Origin: Paracoccus marinus | Lineage (GTDB): Bacteria; Pseudomonadota; Alphaproteobacteria; Rhodobacterales; Rhodobacteraceae | Assembly (NCBI RefSeq): GCF_007018965.1 | Contig: NZ_VJYZ01000018.1 | Span: 62,001-126,000 of the forward strand | Direction: 5' to 3' | Length of the DNA: 64,000 bases | Shown here: positions 55,175 through 64,000 of the stretch, one piece after another | How the letters are laid out: each line of letters begins with the position of its first letter | Position numbering within the stretch: the stretch's first letter is position 1 | Notes under the pieces: generated by a model | The model's input: the letters and a program-made list of their open reading frames with translations, nothing else | What the model was told of the DNA's origin: nothing | Database searches by the model: none | Program-made: the position numbers and the translations under genes

Positions 55175-55309
55175 GGCGGGCGGTCCTTCATGCGCGGGGG
55201 TCGGCCCCTGATAGGCAGGGGGCGGTCGGGTTGCAAGCGGCGGCGGGGCGGTTGTGCGCGGGCGGCGGGGGCGCTAGGCAAGGGCGCACGCGCGAACGGG
55301 ACGGCAGCA

Positions 55310-57325
55310 ATGACCGACGATCCGGCCATCATCGGCTTCCGGCAGGACCGTGTGGGCGCGCGGATCACCGGGATCATCAGCCTGATGCGGCTGGCGCACG
55401 CCTTCGGGGCCAGCACGCGGTTCAAGTGGCTGGCCCAACCGGGCGGCCCGTGGCCCGAACTGGACGACCCGACCGCGTTCTTCACCCCCGCTTTCGTGGA
55501 CCGCCATATCGACGTGGTGGACCGCGAGCCGCCGCTGCGCGGGCGCCGCAATCTGCATGCCGAGTCCGCGCATCTCAACCGCGCGAACTTTGCCCGCGCG
55601 CTGGAGAAGGGCGACCGGTTCCACAGCGACGCCGCCTTCTCGGTCGCGAGCTTTCAGGGCGAGGGCGCGGCCCAGGTCGAAGCCGAGGTGCGGGCGGTCG
55701 CGCCGCTCATCGAGCTTGCCGCGCCACTGGCCGAGGCACTGGCGCGAATGGACGAGGCCGTCGCCCGGATTGGCGGAGAAGGCCAGACGCGGGCGGCGGC
55801 GATCCACGTGCGGCGCGGCGATATCCTCGACAGCTTTCCGTGGTCCTACAGCGCGTGGCCCGGCAAGTTCGTCCCCGACGAGTTCCTGCGCGCCTTTGCC
55901 GACATGCAGGACGGGCCGGTGATCGCGTTTTCGGACACGCCGGCGGCGATCGCGCATATGGCCGAAGGGCTGGTTGACGGGCGGGCGCGGATCGTTCCCG
56001 TGGACCAGTTGCTGGCCGAGCATGCGCCGTGGGTGGCACCCGACAGCGCGGTGCGCGACGTGCTGGAGCTGATGCTGATGGCGCGCTGCGGATCGGTCGG
56101 CGCGCCGTCGCAAAGCGCGTTCTCGCGGGCCGCGCATATCGTCGGCGGGGTCGCGATCGTGCCGCTGGCGGCGGGGCTGCCCGCGCCCGTGGCCCATGCC
56201 GCGCACGAGGCGCTGCTGGACCGCCTGATCGCGGCCCCCGACAGCTTCTTCGCGCCGGGCGACATGGCGCAGTGCGTGGCCTATGCCGCGCCGCACGCGC
56301 AGTCCGTGGGCCGGATCGGCGAGTTGATCGAGGCGTTCCGGGCGCGGCCGGACGTGATGGCCCGGTTCCCCTTTGTCCCGCGCCACCTGGCGGTGGCGGC
56401 CGAAGGCGCCGGGCTGACGGACGCCGCATACGACCTGGCGCAGCTGGCGCTGGGGCAGAAGCTGCTGCGGGCCCGGGACCGGGTCTATTGCGACAGCATC
56501 GTCCTGCTGGCCGAGGCGCGCCGGTGGGCGGCGGGGGATGCCGCGCAGGAAGAGGCACGGATCCACGCCCGGTTCGTCGATCAGGCGTTCGCCGGCAAGG
56601 GCGACGAGGGGCGCGCGGCGCGCACCGTGGCGTCGCTGGTCCTGTCGCGGGCAGGCGTCGCATCGCGGCATCTGCTGTTTCCGCCTGCACTGGCCGCAGT
56701 TATTGCCGACGCGCCGGGCGCCGTGGCCGGTCAGCTGCCGCACTGGGCGTTCTTGTGCGACTGGGAGGAGCTGGTCCAGCTGGACAGCACCCGCGCCACC
56801 CTGCGGCGCTGGCCGGCGCTGGACCTCAAGCTGGGCCCGGCCCGCGAGCCGCTGACGTTTCTTGAAGAGGCGCTGGCCGAAGGGCTGGACCTGCCGCAGC
56901 CCGACGACGACGTGGCCATGCTGCTTGGCCACGCGGCAAGCATCCTGACGCTGCACGGGCGGCTCAAGCGGTCCTTCGCGGTGCTGGACTGGCTGGACGC
57001 GGTGCGCCCCGGGCAGGCGATCACGGCCAAGCGCCTGGCCGACGCCTGCTTTCAGGCGGGCAACACCAAGCGGGCGTGGCAGCATCTCGACCGGGCCATC
57101 GCGCTCGATCCCGGCAACGCGCTTTTGCACCTGTCCGCCGCCGTGCGGGCCGAGGCGCAGGGCTTTGCCAACCGCCGGCTCAACCACCTTACCGCCGCGA
57201 ACGAGCGCTGGCCCGAACTGTCGCGCCCCGCTCGCGCGCTGAAGCGGACGCGGAACGAGGGCGCGCGGGCGCAGAAGGCAGCTGCGCAGGCCGGGTCCGC
57301 TCAGCCGCCGTCGGCAAGCGGGTGA
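55310..57325 (+). CDS. Fucosyltransferase-like protein with C-terminal TPR-like helices
   Basis: A 671-residue cytosolic-looking protein without signal peptide. The first 320 residues resemble the GDP-fucose-dependent GT-B superfamily (NodZ/FUT8/O-FucT type). There is a Gly-Arg-like nucleotide loop in RQDRVGARITGIISLMRLAH, the key motif AAIHVRRGDILDSF (H166-D171), IAFSDTPAAIAHMAEGL, and a donor-pocket segment LMLMARCGSVGAPSQSAFSR. The last 300 residues are helical with repeats such as ADACFQAGNTKRAWQHLDRAI followed by LDPGNALLHLSAAV, i.e. TPR-like. The family adds fucose to glycans or proteins, here unproven. Its last 25 bases overlap the end of xerD on the other strand. Confidence 0.68.
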   Translation: MTDDPAIIGFRQDRVGARITGIISLMRLAHAFGASTRFKWLAQPGGPWPELDDPTAFFTPAFVDRHIDVVDREPPLRGRRNLHAESAHLNRANFARALEKGDRFHSDAAFSVASFQGEGAAQVEAEVRAVAPLIELAAPLAEALARMDEAVARIGGEGQTRAAAIHVRRGDILDSFPWSYSAWPGKFVPDEFLRAFADMQDGPVIAFSDTPAAIAHMAEGLVDGRARIVPVDQLLAEHAPWVAPDSAVRDVLELMLMARCGSVGAPSQSAFSRAAHIVGGVAIVPLAAGLPAPVAHAAHEALLDRLIAAPDSFFAPGDMAQCVAYAAPHAQSVGRIGELIEAFRARPDVMARFPFVPRHLAVAAEGAGLTDAAYDLAQLALGQKLLRARDRVYCDSIVLLAEARRWAAGDAAQEEARIHARFVDQAFAGKGDEGRAARTVASLVLSRAGVASRHLLFPPALAAVIADAPGAVAGQLPHWAFLCDWEELVQLDSTRATLRRWPALDLKLGPAREPLTFLEEALAEGLDLPQPDDDVAMLLGHAASILTLHGRLKRSFAVLDWLDAVRPGQAITAKRLADACFQAGNTKRAWQHLDRAIALDPGNALLHLSAAVRAEAQGFANRRLNHLTAANERWPELSRPARALKRTRNEGARAQKAAAQAGSAQPPSASG

Positions 57326-58296
57326 CGCTTCAGCACGAGGTCGCGTTTGCGCGCGTCCAGGACGTGGGTGTAGATCTCGGTTGTGCCGAGGTCGGCGTGG
57401 CCCAGCAAGGTCTGGATCGACCGCAGGTCGGCGCCGCCCTCCAGCAGGTGGGTGGCAAAGGCGTGGCGGATGACGTGCGGGGTCACGCGGTACGCGGGCA
57501 GCCCCGCCGCCGCGGCGATCCGGGCCAGAAGCGCGTGGAACGCCTGCCGGGTCATGTGGCCCGCAGCACCCGCCGCCGGAAACAGCCAGCGCCCCCCGTT
57601 CCCGCGCACGAGCCGGCCAAGCGGCGTATCGGCCCCAGCGCCGTCGCGGTGGGACAGCCAGTCCCGCAAGCCCGCCTGCGCCGGCCGGGTCAGCGGCACC
57701 ATCCGTTCCTTGCCGCCCTTGCCCCGGATCATCAGCAGCCGGGGATCGCCCCGGCAGGCATCGACGGGCAGGCCGACCAGCTCGCTTACCCGCATGCCGG
57801 TCGCGTACAGCAGTTCCATCGCGCAGACGGTGCGGGCGCGGTCGGCCGCAGACACGTCGATCGTAGGGGCCGCGTCCAGAAGCGCGGTCATCTCGGCCTG
57901 CGACAGCGTCCGGGGCAGGCGCTGCGCGCGGCCCGGCCCCGCGATGCGGATCGCCGGGTCGTCGCCGCGCCAGCCTTCGTCCAGGGCAAAGCGGCAAAGC
58001 TGGCGGATCGAGGACAGGCGGCGGGCGCGGGTGGCGCGCGACAGCCCCTCGGCGTCGCACCGCGACAGGTAGCGTTCGATACCGTCGCGGGTGACGGTGT
58101 CCAGCGTCAGGTCGTGCGCGGCCATCCACTCGGCAAAGTCGCGCAGGTCGCGGCCATAGGCGAGGATCGTGTTGCGGGCCGCGTCCGCATCCGCCGCCTG
58201 CGCGTCGAGGAACGCGGCGATGCGGCGCAGGTCGGCCGCAAGCGGCGCGGACCTTGGCGCAGTCGGGGATGCAGGCGCGGACGCCCGCGCCGTCAT
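57301..58296 (-). CDS. xerD: Site-specific tyrosine recombinase XerD
   Basis: A 331-residue recombinase that, with XerC, resolves chromosome dimers at dif. The N-terminal SAM-like domain is at about 20-110 (NTILAYGRDLRDFAEWM). The catalytic residues are R in ATGMRVSELVGL, K in RGKGGKERMVPL, HxxR in HVIRHAFATHLL, H in LGHADLGTTEIY and the nucleophile Tyr in EIYTHV. The 20-residue N-terminal extension is Ala/Pro-rich. It is a chromosomal resolvase, not a phage integrase. The ATG overlaps the stop of the upstream hypothetical gene (ATGA). Confidence 0.93.
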   Translation of the reverse strand: MTARASAPASPTAPRSAPLAADLRRIAAFLDAQAADADAARNTILAYGRDLRDFAEWMAAHDLTLDTVTRDGIERYLSRCDAEGLSRATRARRLSSIRQLCRFALDEGWRGDDPAIRIAGPGRAQRLPRTLSQAEMTALLDAAPTIDVSAADRARTVCAMELLYATGMRVSELVGLPVDACRGDPRLLMIRGKGGKERMVPLTRPAQAGLRDWLSHRDGAGADTPLGRLVRGNGGRWLFPAAGAAGHMTRQAFHALLARIAAAAGLPAYRVTPHVIRHAFATHLLEGGADLRSIQTLLGHADLGTTEIYTHVLDARKRDLVLKRHPLADGG

Positions 58297-59981
58297 TGCC
58301 CCGCCCGCGTGAGTTGCGGCAGGATCATCAGCTCGACCGCCGCCTGCCGGGCGGTGTCGCCGTAGCCGAGCGCGACCAGCTGCGTCAGCCCCCGCGCCGC
58401 GCGGTTCAGATCGCCGTCGAGCCCCGCGTCCACATCGGCCATCGCCGCCAGCGCGGCCAGCCCCGACCCGGGCTGAGGCGCGGTCGGCGCGGCGGCAGCG
58501 TCGTCCCGAGCGGCGGCCTCGCCGTCCACCGCCGCGGCCAGCGCCGCCGCCCGCCCCTGCGGGTCGTTCGTCGCCGGACCGGCCGATGCGCCCCCGGCCG
58601 CGAAATCCGCGATCCAGGCCAGCAGGCTGGGCGTGCCCTCGGGCGGCTCGACCGGGAGGCCCGCCAGCAGGCGCAGCGTCACGACCGCCTCGGCCGCGTC
58701 GCCGGGCCCCGGCGCGTCGGGCAGGTTCGCGGCGACCATCCCCGCCAGGCGCGGCGCCAGCCCGGCCTCGCCGAAGCGCGCAAGTGCGGGCGGCAGGACG
58801 CGGTCGAGCGACGCCATGTCGCCGCCGTTCATCGCCCCCAGCAGCGCCTGCAGCGCCGCCGCGCGGTCCCAGACCCCGCCCGACGCGGCCGGGCGCTGTT
58901 CGGTATAGATCGCGGCCAGCTGCGCGGGGGGCAGCACGCCCGCCCGGCCCAGCCTTTCGGCCGCCTCCAGCCGCGCCTTCCAGCCGCCGTTCTGGCCGAG
59001 GTCGGACCACGCGTAGATCAGCGGCAGCGACCCGGTGGCAAGGGGCTGGCCCACCGCCTCGTGCAGGTGAAAGGCAAGCGGGGTCACGGCCTGCGGCTCG
59101 GGCAGGGTGTCGGCCACCTCGGCGTAGCTGTCGTCGAGAAACCGCGCGAGCAGGGCCGCGGTCGCGGGATCGACGACGCCCAGCGGCTCGGCCCCTTCCA
59201 GCGTCAGCGCGGCGGCGCCCCAGTCGCCGTTCAGCGCAAGGCAGTAGATCCGCACCGCCATGTCGCGGGCAAGGCCCGGGCGGCGGCCAAAGGCGGAGCA
59301 GGCGCGCAGATCCTCGCCCGTCAGCATGTCCAGGTCGAAGCTGCGCGCGAAGCGGTCGGCGTCGTCGCCGCCCGCCGACTGCAGCAGCGCGCGCGCGAAC
59401 GGCAGGTTGCCCATCCGGATCAGGCGGTCGACGCGGGCGATCAGCAACTGGCCCTGCGCCATCTCGCCCCGCGCGGGGACGGTCAGCTGGGCGGTCAGGA
59501 TGCGGTCGAACAGTGCCTGCGTCGCGGGCAGCCGCGGGTCGCCGGCAGCAAGGGCCTGCGCGACGTCGGTGGCGGCGGCGCCGTCCCACAACCCGGCGGG
59601 CAGCCCGGCCGATCGGGCCGAGCGCAGGCCGGCCGCGTCGGCATCGGCCTGGTCCAGCCGGGTCACGGTGACGGGCGCGGGGCGCGCGTCGGCGGCGACC
59701 GGCGCGGTCGGGACGGGGGTGCCGTCCGCGTCCGTGGCGGGCGCGCGGCCCGCCGGACGCGCGGGCGGCGGGCGGCGGCGGGCCGCGTCGGGCGGCACAC
59801 CGTCGGCGGGTCGCCACCCCGACGACGGCGCGGGCGCGGGCGCCTTGCCCGACACCCAGTCGTTTGCGGACAAGGGCGCTTCGGCATGCGCGGGCATGGC
59901 GGCCGTGCAGGCGAAAAGAGCGATCAGCGCGACGCGGGCGAACGGCAGCGCGCGCATCCGCGCCCGGTCAGTCGAGGTCAT
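58293..59981 (-). CDS. Conserved hypothetical exported protein, Ala/Pro-rich
   Basis: A 562-residue protein with a signal peptide (RALPFARVALIALFACTAAM, ending AHA). A Pro/Ala-rich linker of about 80 residues follows, then a helical region of about 400 residues rich in Leu/Ala repeats (for example RIYCLALNGDWGAAALTLEG, LLAGLPVEPPEGTPSLLAW). The helical pattern is TPR-like or solenoid but unassigned. Homologues by position are seen next to xerD in related genomes, to my knowledge without function. The start may be 59981 (overlapping the upstream gene) or ATG 59957, which would leave a compact signal peptide. Confidence 0.6.
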   Translation of the reverse strand: MTSTDRARMRALPFARVALIALFACTAAMPAHAEAPLSANDWVSGKAPAPAPSSGWRPADGVPPDAARRRPPPARPAGRAPATDADGTPVPTAPVAADARPAPVTVTRLDQADADAAGLRSARSAGLPAGLWDGAAATDVAQALAAGDPRLPATQALFDRILTAQLTVPARGEMAQGQLLIARVDRLIRMGNLPFARALLQSAGGDDADRFARSFDLDMLTGEDLRACSAFGRRPGLARDMAVRIYCLALNGDWGAAALTLEGAEPLGVVDPATAALLARFLDDSYAEVADTLPEPQAVTPLAFHLHEAVGQPLATGSLPLIYAWSDLGQNGGWKARLEAAERLGRAGVLPPAQLAAIYTEQRPAASGGVWDRAAALQALLGAMNGGDMASLDRVLPPALARFGEAGLAPRLAGMVAANLPDAPGPGDAAEAVVTLRLLAGLPVEPPEGTPSLLAWIADFAAGGASAGPATNDPQGRAAALAAAVDGEAAARDDAAAAPTAPQPGSGLAALAAMADVDAGLDGDLNRAARGLTQLVALGYGDTARQAAVELMILPQLTRAGQ

Positions 59982-60228
59982 CGGACCCGCCTGCGGGTGC
60001 CGCCGCGTCGGCATTTCCGGTCGCGTCGGCCGCCGCGTCGTCTGCGGCCGGTGCCGGCATCGGGGCGTTCGGGGTGACGGTGGTGCCGGGTGCGGGGGCC
60101 TGCAACTGCAATTCGACCGGCACCCGCATCTCGGACGGGTCGGCGGCCATGTCGCCCAGATAGGCGTAGCCCGTCAGACCCAGCAGCGCCAGAATCAGAA
60201 GAATAATCACCAGCCGCAAAAGCCGCAT
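59968..60228 (-). CDS. Small single-helix membrane protein
   Basis: An 86-residue protein with one N-terminal helix (RLLRLVIILLILALLGLTGYA) and a periplasmic or cytoplasmic tail rich in Pro, Ala and Asp (PNAPMPAPAADDAAADA and ending SDDLD). No family is recognised. Its last 14 bases overlap the start of the next gene, so it heads the operon with the exported hypothetical protein and xerD. Confidence 0.62.
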   Translation of the reverse strand: MRLLRLVIILLILALLGLTGYAYLGDMAADPSEMRVPVELQLQAPAPGTTVTPNAPMPAPAADDAAADATGNADAAAPAGGSDDLD

Positions 60229-60429
60229 CTCGATCGCCTCATCCTTGCTCGTCCGTCCAGTCTGTCTGGCGCCCGGATCTGTCTGGCCGTGCCCGCCGGT
60301 TCGGCGCGATTATAGATGGCAATTCCCGAAAGATCACGCCATTCACGAAAACCGGCACAAGACGGAACATCACGGCGGACGAGGTCGGCGCGCGGGCGCG
60401 CCCGGCCGGGTCCGGGCAAGCGGGGCGCC

Positions 60430-60966
60430 ATGAGGCAAAGCATCGTCCTGATCGGCATGATGGGCGCGGGCAAGACCGCCGTCGGGACCGAACTTGCGCG
60501 CCAGCTGGGCGTCCGCTTCGTCGATTCGGACGCCGAGATTGAAACCGCCGCCGCCCTCACCGTGTCCGAGATCTTCGAGCGCTTCGGCGAAAGCTTCTTT
60601 CGCGACCGCGAGACGCAGGTGCTGGAACGCCTGCTGTCCGGCCCGGCGGGGATCCTCGCCACTGGCGGCGGCGCCTGGGTCCAGCCGCGCAACCGCGATC
60701 TGATCGGCCGCTCGGCGGTGTCGGTCTGGCTGGACTGCGACCTTGAAACGCTGTGGCGGCGGGTCCGGTCGCGCCCGACCCGGCCGCTTCTGAAAACGCC
60801 CGACCCGCGCGGCACGCTGAAGCGCCTGCTGGCGGAGCGCCGCCCGGCCTATGCGCTGGCGGACGTGACTGTCGCCGTGGGGCAGGACGACCTGCTCGGC
60901 GTGACCGTGGACAAGGTGCTGGCCGCGATCCGCGCCGCCCGCCCCGATGCGCTGGAGCCCGTATGA
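60430..60966 (+). CDS. aroK: Shikimate kinase
   Basis: A 178-residue enzyme phosphorylating shikimate at O3 in aromatic amino acid synthesis. The P-loop is GMMGAGKTAVG, the shikimate-binding DSDAEIE and ATGGGAW, and the lid arginines LLAERRPAYALADVTV. ATG at 60430 gives the normal family length; an ATG at 60316 would add a basic 38-residue extension. Its stop overlaps the aroB start (ATGA), the typical coupled aroKB pair. Confidence 0.95.
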   Translation: MRQSIVLIGMMGAGKTAVGTELARQLGVRFVDSDAEIETAAALTVSEIFERFGESFFRDRETQVLERLLSGPAGILATGGGAWVQPRNRDLIGRSAVSVWLDCDLETLWRRVRSRPTRPLLKTPDPRGTLKRLLAERRPAYALADVTVAVGQDDLLGVTVDKVLAAIRAARPDALEPV

Positions 60967-62069
60967 CCGCCCCCACCTTCCAGACCGTTCCCGTGGACCT
61001 TGGCCCGCGATCCTACGAGGTCCGCATCGGCCCCGGCCTGATCGCGGATGCGGCCACGCATCTTGCGCCGCTGCTGGCGCGCCCGCGGGTGGCGATCCTG
61101 ACCGACCAGACGGTCGCCGCGATTCACCTGCCGCCGCTGGTCGCGGCGCTGGAAGGGGCGGGGATCGCCGCGTCCTCGCTGGCGCTGCCCCCGGGCGAGG
61201 CGACGAAGTCGTGGGACCAGCTTGGCCGCGCGGTCGAATGGCTGATCGGCGAGCGGGTCGAGCGGGGCGACCTGGTGGTGGCGCTGGGCGGGGGGGTGAT
61301 CGGCGATCTTGCCGGGTTCGCCGCCGCGATCCTGCGGCGCGGCGTGCGGTTCGCGCAGGTTCCGACGACGCTGCTGGCGCAGGTGGACAGCTCCGTGGGT
61401 GGCAAGACCGGGATCAATTCGCCGCAGGGCAAGAACCTGATCGGCGCGTTTCATCAGCCGAGCCTCGTTCTGGCCGACATCGACGCGCTGGCGACGCTGC
61501 CCGACCGCGACTTCCGCGCGGGCTATGGCGAGGTCGCGAAATACGGGCTGCTGGGCGACGCCGCCTTTTTCGGCTGGCTCGAACGGCACGGCCCCGCGCT
61601 GCGGCAGGACCGGGGCGCGCTGCAACGGGCCGTCGCGCATTCCGTCGCCATGAAGGCCGGGATCGTCGCCCGCGACGAGACCGAGCAGGGGGAACGCGCG
61701 CTTCTGAACCTTGGCCACACCTTCGGCCACGCGCTGGAATCCGTGACCGGCTATTCCGACCGGCTGCTGCACGGCGAGGGGGTGGCGATCGGCTGCACCC
61801 TCGCGTTCGAGATGTCGGCGCGGATGGGCCTGTGCCCGCAAGAGGACCCGTCGCGGGTCGCCGCGCATTTCGCGGCCATGGGGATGCCGTCGCGGCTGGC
61901 CGACCTGCCGGGCGATCTGCCGGGGGCAGAGGCGCTGATCGCGCTGATGGGGCAGGACAAGAAGGTGGTGGACGGAAAGCTGCGGATGATCCTCGCGCGC
62001 GGGATCGGGCGGGCGTTCGTCACCGACGATGTGGATTTCACCGCGCTGCGGGCGGTGCTGGGGGGCTGA
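60963..62069 (+). CDS. aroB: 3-dehydroquinate synthase
   Basis: A 368-residue NAD- and metal-dependent enzyme converting DAHP to 3-dehydroquinate, the second step of the shikimate pathway. The NAD site is in GGGVIGDLAGFAAAILRRG and GKTGINSPQGKNLIGAFHQP. The metal ligands are in YGEVAKYG, LNLGHTFGHALE and HGEGVAIG. It is coupled to aroK by a four-base overlap and converges with pyrG, 23 bases away. Confidence 0.96.
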   Translation: MTAPTFQTVPVDLGPRSYEVRIGPGLIADAATHLAPLLARPRVAILTDQTVAAIHLPPLVAALEGAGIAASSLALPPGEATKSWDQLGRAVEWLIGERVERGDLVVALGGGVIGDLAGFAAAILRRGVRFAQVPTTLLAQVDSSVGGKTGINSPQGKNLIGAFHQPSLVLADIDALATLPDRDFRAGYGEVAKYGLLGDAAFFGWLERHGPALRQDRGALQRAVAHSVAMKAGIVARDETEQGERALLNLGHTFGHALESVTGYSDRLLHGEGVAIGCTLAFEMSARMGLCPQEDPSRVAAHFAAMGMPSRLADLPGDLPGAEALIALMGQDKKVVDGKLRMILARGIGRAFVTDDVDFTALRAVLGG

Positions 62070-62092
62070 ACGCTCCGCCGCTCCGGGACGCC

Positions 62093-63739
62093 TCAGACCA
62101 TCCGTTCCAGGTCCTTCGCCGCGCGCACGAAGTCGCGGAACAGCGGCGCGGGGGCGAAGGGCTTGGACTTCAGTTCCGGGTGCGACTGCACGCCGATGAA
62201 CCAGGGGTGGTCCTTGACCTCGACCACCTCGGGCAGCCGGCCGTCGGGCGACATGCCCGAGAACCACAGCCCGCACGCCTCGAGCGGCTCGCGGTAGCGC
62301 GCGTCGATTTCATAGCGGTGGCGGTGACGGTCCTCCATCTCGGATGCGCCGTCATAGACCTCGCTGATCTTCGATCCGGGCGCGAGCGTCGCGGTGTAGG
62401 ACCCCAGCCGCATGGTGCCGCCCTTGTCGTCGGTGATCTTGCGTTCGACCCGGCTGTTGCCCTGCACCCACTCCTTGAGGTGATAGACGACCGGGGTGAA
62501 GCGTTCCTCGCCCGCCTCGTGGTCGAACTCTTCGGAGCCTGCGTCGGTGATGCCGGCGAGGTTCCGCGCCGCCTCGATCACCGCCATCTGCATGCCCAGG
62601 CAGATGCCGAGATAGGGCACCTTGCGTTCGCGCGCGTATTTCGCGGCGGCGACCATCCCTTCGGTCCCGCGCTCGCCGAAACCACCGGGGACGAGGATCC
62701 CGTGGAAGCCGTCGAGCAGGTGGACGCCGTCGGGCTGTTCCAGCTTTTCGGCATCGATCCATTCGGGGCGGACCCGGACGCGGTTGGCCATGCCGCCGTG
62801 CGTCAGCGCCTCGGAGATGGATTTGTAGGCGTCCTCGAGCTGCGTGTACTTGCCGACGATGGCGACCCTGACCTCGCCCTCGGCGTTGGTCAGGCGGTCG
62901 TTCACGTCTTCCCAGCGGCGCAGGTCGGGGCGGGGGGCGGGGCTGATCTGGAACGCGTCCAGCACCGCGCGGTCAAGGCCGACGCGGTGATAGGCCAAGG
63001 GCGCCTCGTAGATCGACTTGAGATCATAGGCGGGGATGACCGAATCCGGGCGGACGTTGCAGAACAGCGCGATCTTGGCGCGCTCGCGGTCCGGGATCGG
63101 GTGTTCGGACCGGCAGACCAGCACGTCCGGCTGCAAGCCGATCGAGCGCAGTTCCTTGACGCTGTGCTGGGTGGGCTTGGTCTTCAGCTCGCCCGACGCG
63201 GCAAGATACGGCATCAGCGTCAGGTGCATCAGGATGCACTGGCCGCGCGGGCGGTCCTGGCTGAACTGGCGGATCGCCTCGAAGAAGGGAAGGCCCTCGA
63301 TGTCGCCGACGGTGCCGCCGATCTCGCACAGCATGAAGTCGACCTCGTCCTCGCCGATGGCGAGGAAGTCCTTGATCTCGTTGGTGACGTGCGGGATCAC
63401 CTGGATCGTCTTGCCCAGGTATTCGCCGCGCCGTTCGCGTTCCAGCACGTTGGAATAGATCCGGCCCGCGCTGATCGTGTCGGTGCGCCGCGCGCTGACG
63501 CCGGTGAAGCGTTCGTAGTGGCCAAGGTCGAGGTCGGTTTCCGCCCCGTCGTCGGTGACGAAGACCTCGCCATGCTCGAACGGGCTCATCGTGCCGGGAT
63601 CGACGTTCAGATAGGGATCGAGCTTGCGAAGCCGCACGGTGAAGCCGCGCGCCTGCAACAGCGCGCCGAGCGCGGCCGAGGCGAGGCCCTTGCCCAGGGA
63701 TGACACCACGCCGCCGGTAATGAAGATGTAACGCGCCAT
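62093..63739 (-). CDS. pyrG: CTP synthase
   Basis: A 548-residue enzyme aminating UTP to CTP with glutamine. The synthetase domain opens [20 protein letters not shown] and has [20 protein letters not shown]. The class I glutaminase domain has [16 protein letters not shown] and the nucleophile in [18 protein letters not shown]. The His/Glu pair is in [13 protein letters not shown] at 63739 gives the usual N-terminus. In this lineage secG precedes it, as here (its end is at 63891). Confidence 0.97.
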   Translation of the reverse strand: MARYIFITGGVVSSLGKGLASAALGALLQARGFTVRLRKLDPYLNVDPGTMSPFEHGEVFVTDDGAETDLDLGHYERFTGVSARRTDTISAGRIYSNVLERERRGEYLGKTIQVIPHVTNEIKDFLAIGEDEVDFMLCEIGGTVGDIEGLPFFEAIRQFSQDRPRGQCILMHLTLMPYLAASGELKTKPTQHSVKELRSIGLQPDVLVCRSEHPIPDRERAKIALFCNVRPDSVIPAYDLKSIYEAPLAYHRVGLDRAVLDAFQISPAPRPDLRRWEDVNDRLTNAEGEVRVAIVGKYTQLEDAYKSISEALTHGGMANRVRVRPEWIDAEKLEQPDGVHLLDGFHGILVPGGFGERGTEGMVAAAKYARERKVPYLGICLGMQMAVIEAARNLAGITDAGSEEFDHEAGEERFTPVVYHLKEWVQGNSRVERKITDDKGGTMRLGSYTATLAPGSKISEVYDGASEMEDRHRHRYEIDARYREPLEACGLWFSGMSPDGRLPEVVEVKDHPWFIGVQSHPELKSKPFAPAPLFRDFVRAAKDLERMV

Positions 63740-63858
63740 GCGGGCCCCCGTGATGTTGTCATTCAATGCAAACGCACGGTCCCGAAGACCGGCATCACGG
63801 GAGCCGAGCAATACCCGATTCTCCGCAATCCCGCAACGGACCGCGACAAATGTGGTGG

Positions 63859-63876
63859 GGGCGCCCGGAAGCGCCC
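63859..63876 (-). terminator. Hairpin after secG
   Basis: A 6-bp stem (GGGCGC / GCGCCC) with loop CCGGAA lies 15 bases after the secG stop on the minus strand. No T-run follows it directly, so its strength is doubtful. Confidence 0.4.
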
Positions 63877-63890
63877 TCAAGCTGTGGTGT

Positions 63891-64000
63891 TCAGTTCGTG
63901 GGCGGCGTGACGGGTGCCGCAGGGGTCTGGGTCGGGGCGGCGACGGGGGCGGGCGAGACGGGTGCAGGCGTGACGGGCGCAGGCGAGGCGGGCGCGGGTG
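63891..64000 (-). CDS. secG: Protein-export membrane protein SecG, C-terminal end
   Basis: The last 35 residues and stop of a gene running off the right edge. The peptide is a Pro/Ala/Val/Thr repeat ([17 protein letters not shown], ending TPPTN). Rhodobacterales SecG proteins end in such a tail, and secG lies directly upstream of pyrG in them. The call therefore rests on tail composition and position; the membrane part is outside the window. SecG would complement the SecDF-YajC export genes at 18.7 kb. Confidence 0.65.
   Translation of the reverse strand, partial: PAPASPAPVTPAPVSPAPVAAPTQTPAAPVTPPTN

Noticed and set aside
55274-58129. A 951-codon minus-strand frame opposite the fucosyltransferase-like gene
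   Set aside because: Only the part at xerD codes, and there it is out of the true frame; the plus-strand protein has recognisable motifs.
57301-58296. Tyrosine recombinase as sign of a mobile element
   Set aside because: Length, catalytic order and operon context are those of housekeeping XerD; no attachment repeats or phage genes are near.
60316-60429. A 38-residue N-terminal extension of shikimate kinase
   Set aside because: The extension is Arg-rich with no conservation expected; ATG 60430 gives the family length.

Overview
The window is about 70% GC, densely packed, and reads as chromosomal DNA of an alphaproteobacterium in the Rhodobacterales (Paracoccus/Rhodobacter-type). The lineage call rests on gene content: a B12-dependent ribonucleotide reductase NrdJ with a cysteine-rich tail, a FYDLN-type zinc-ribbon protein with acidic tail, the yajC-secD-secF-Mth938-ccmABCDG string, the accB-accC block near aat, and secG upstream of pyrG. 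No genus can be fixed from the sequence alone. I see no insertion sequence, prophage, rRNA operon or CRISPR array.

Layout. 1-8 kb: end of nrdJ, a streptomycin-kinase-like protein, a large RTX serralysin-type metalloprotease followed by a small exported protein, tRNA-Ala(GGC), a FYDLN protein, a YgjP/SprT-like protease and a GntR/FCD regulator. 8-18 kb: hom, a HEPN-like protein overlapping a glycosyltransferase-like gene, tpiA, an IscA/ErpA-type protein, DUF3072, dusA, a GNAT enzyme, mazG, an M20 amidohydrolase, an isochorismatase-like hydrolase and a DJ-1/GlxA protein lacking its AraC domain. 18.7-25 kb: protein export (YajC-SecD-SecF) running into cytochrome c maturation (CcmA, B, C, D, G). 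25-28 kb: an outer-membrane FadL-family porin and guaB.

28-43 kb: a succinoglycan-like exopolysaccharide cluster. It holds a GT4 glycosyltransferase, a polysaccharide deacetylase, an ExoQ-like polymerase, ExoU-, ExoL-, ExoA- and ExoM-like glycosyltransferases, an ExoP-like Wzz/BY-kinase with a degenerate P-loop, a small membrane protein, ExoY, an ExoK-like GH16 glycanase and ExoO. Recognisable ExoF, ExoT, ExoV, ExoW and ExoH are absent from the window. The set present would build a lipid-linked galactose plus five glucoses, i.e. a shortened succinoglycan-type repeat.

43-47.5 kb: a ferric-siderophore uptake operon (TonB receptor, MFS permease, DUF2218-SIP reductase) whose promoter carries a TGA-N9-TCA iron-Rhodo-box. 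47.5-55 kb, minus strand: transketolase, a DMT transporter, a LpxL-like acyltransferase, accB, accC, a VOC protein, aat and a dimeric alpha/beta-barrel protein. 55-64 kb: a fucosyltransferase-like/TPR protein overlapping tail-to-tail with xerD, two conserved hypotheticals of the xerD operon, aroK-aroB, pyrG and the end of secG.

Most genes are ordinary housekeeping. The parts most worth follow-up are the modified exo cluster, the ExoP P-loop, the AraC-less GlxA protein, the metalloprotease with its small exported neighbour, the HEPN-like/glycosyltransferase pair and the iron-box promoter. Start codons were chosen from Shine-Dalgarno signals, coupling overlaps and family length; long open frames on the opposite strand were treated as high-GC shadows.
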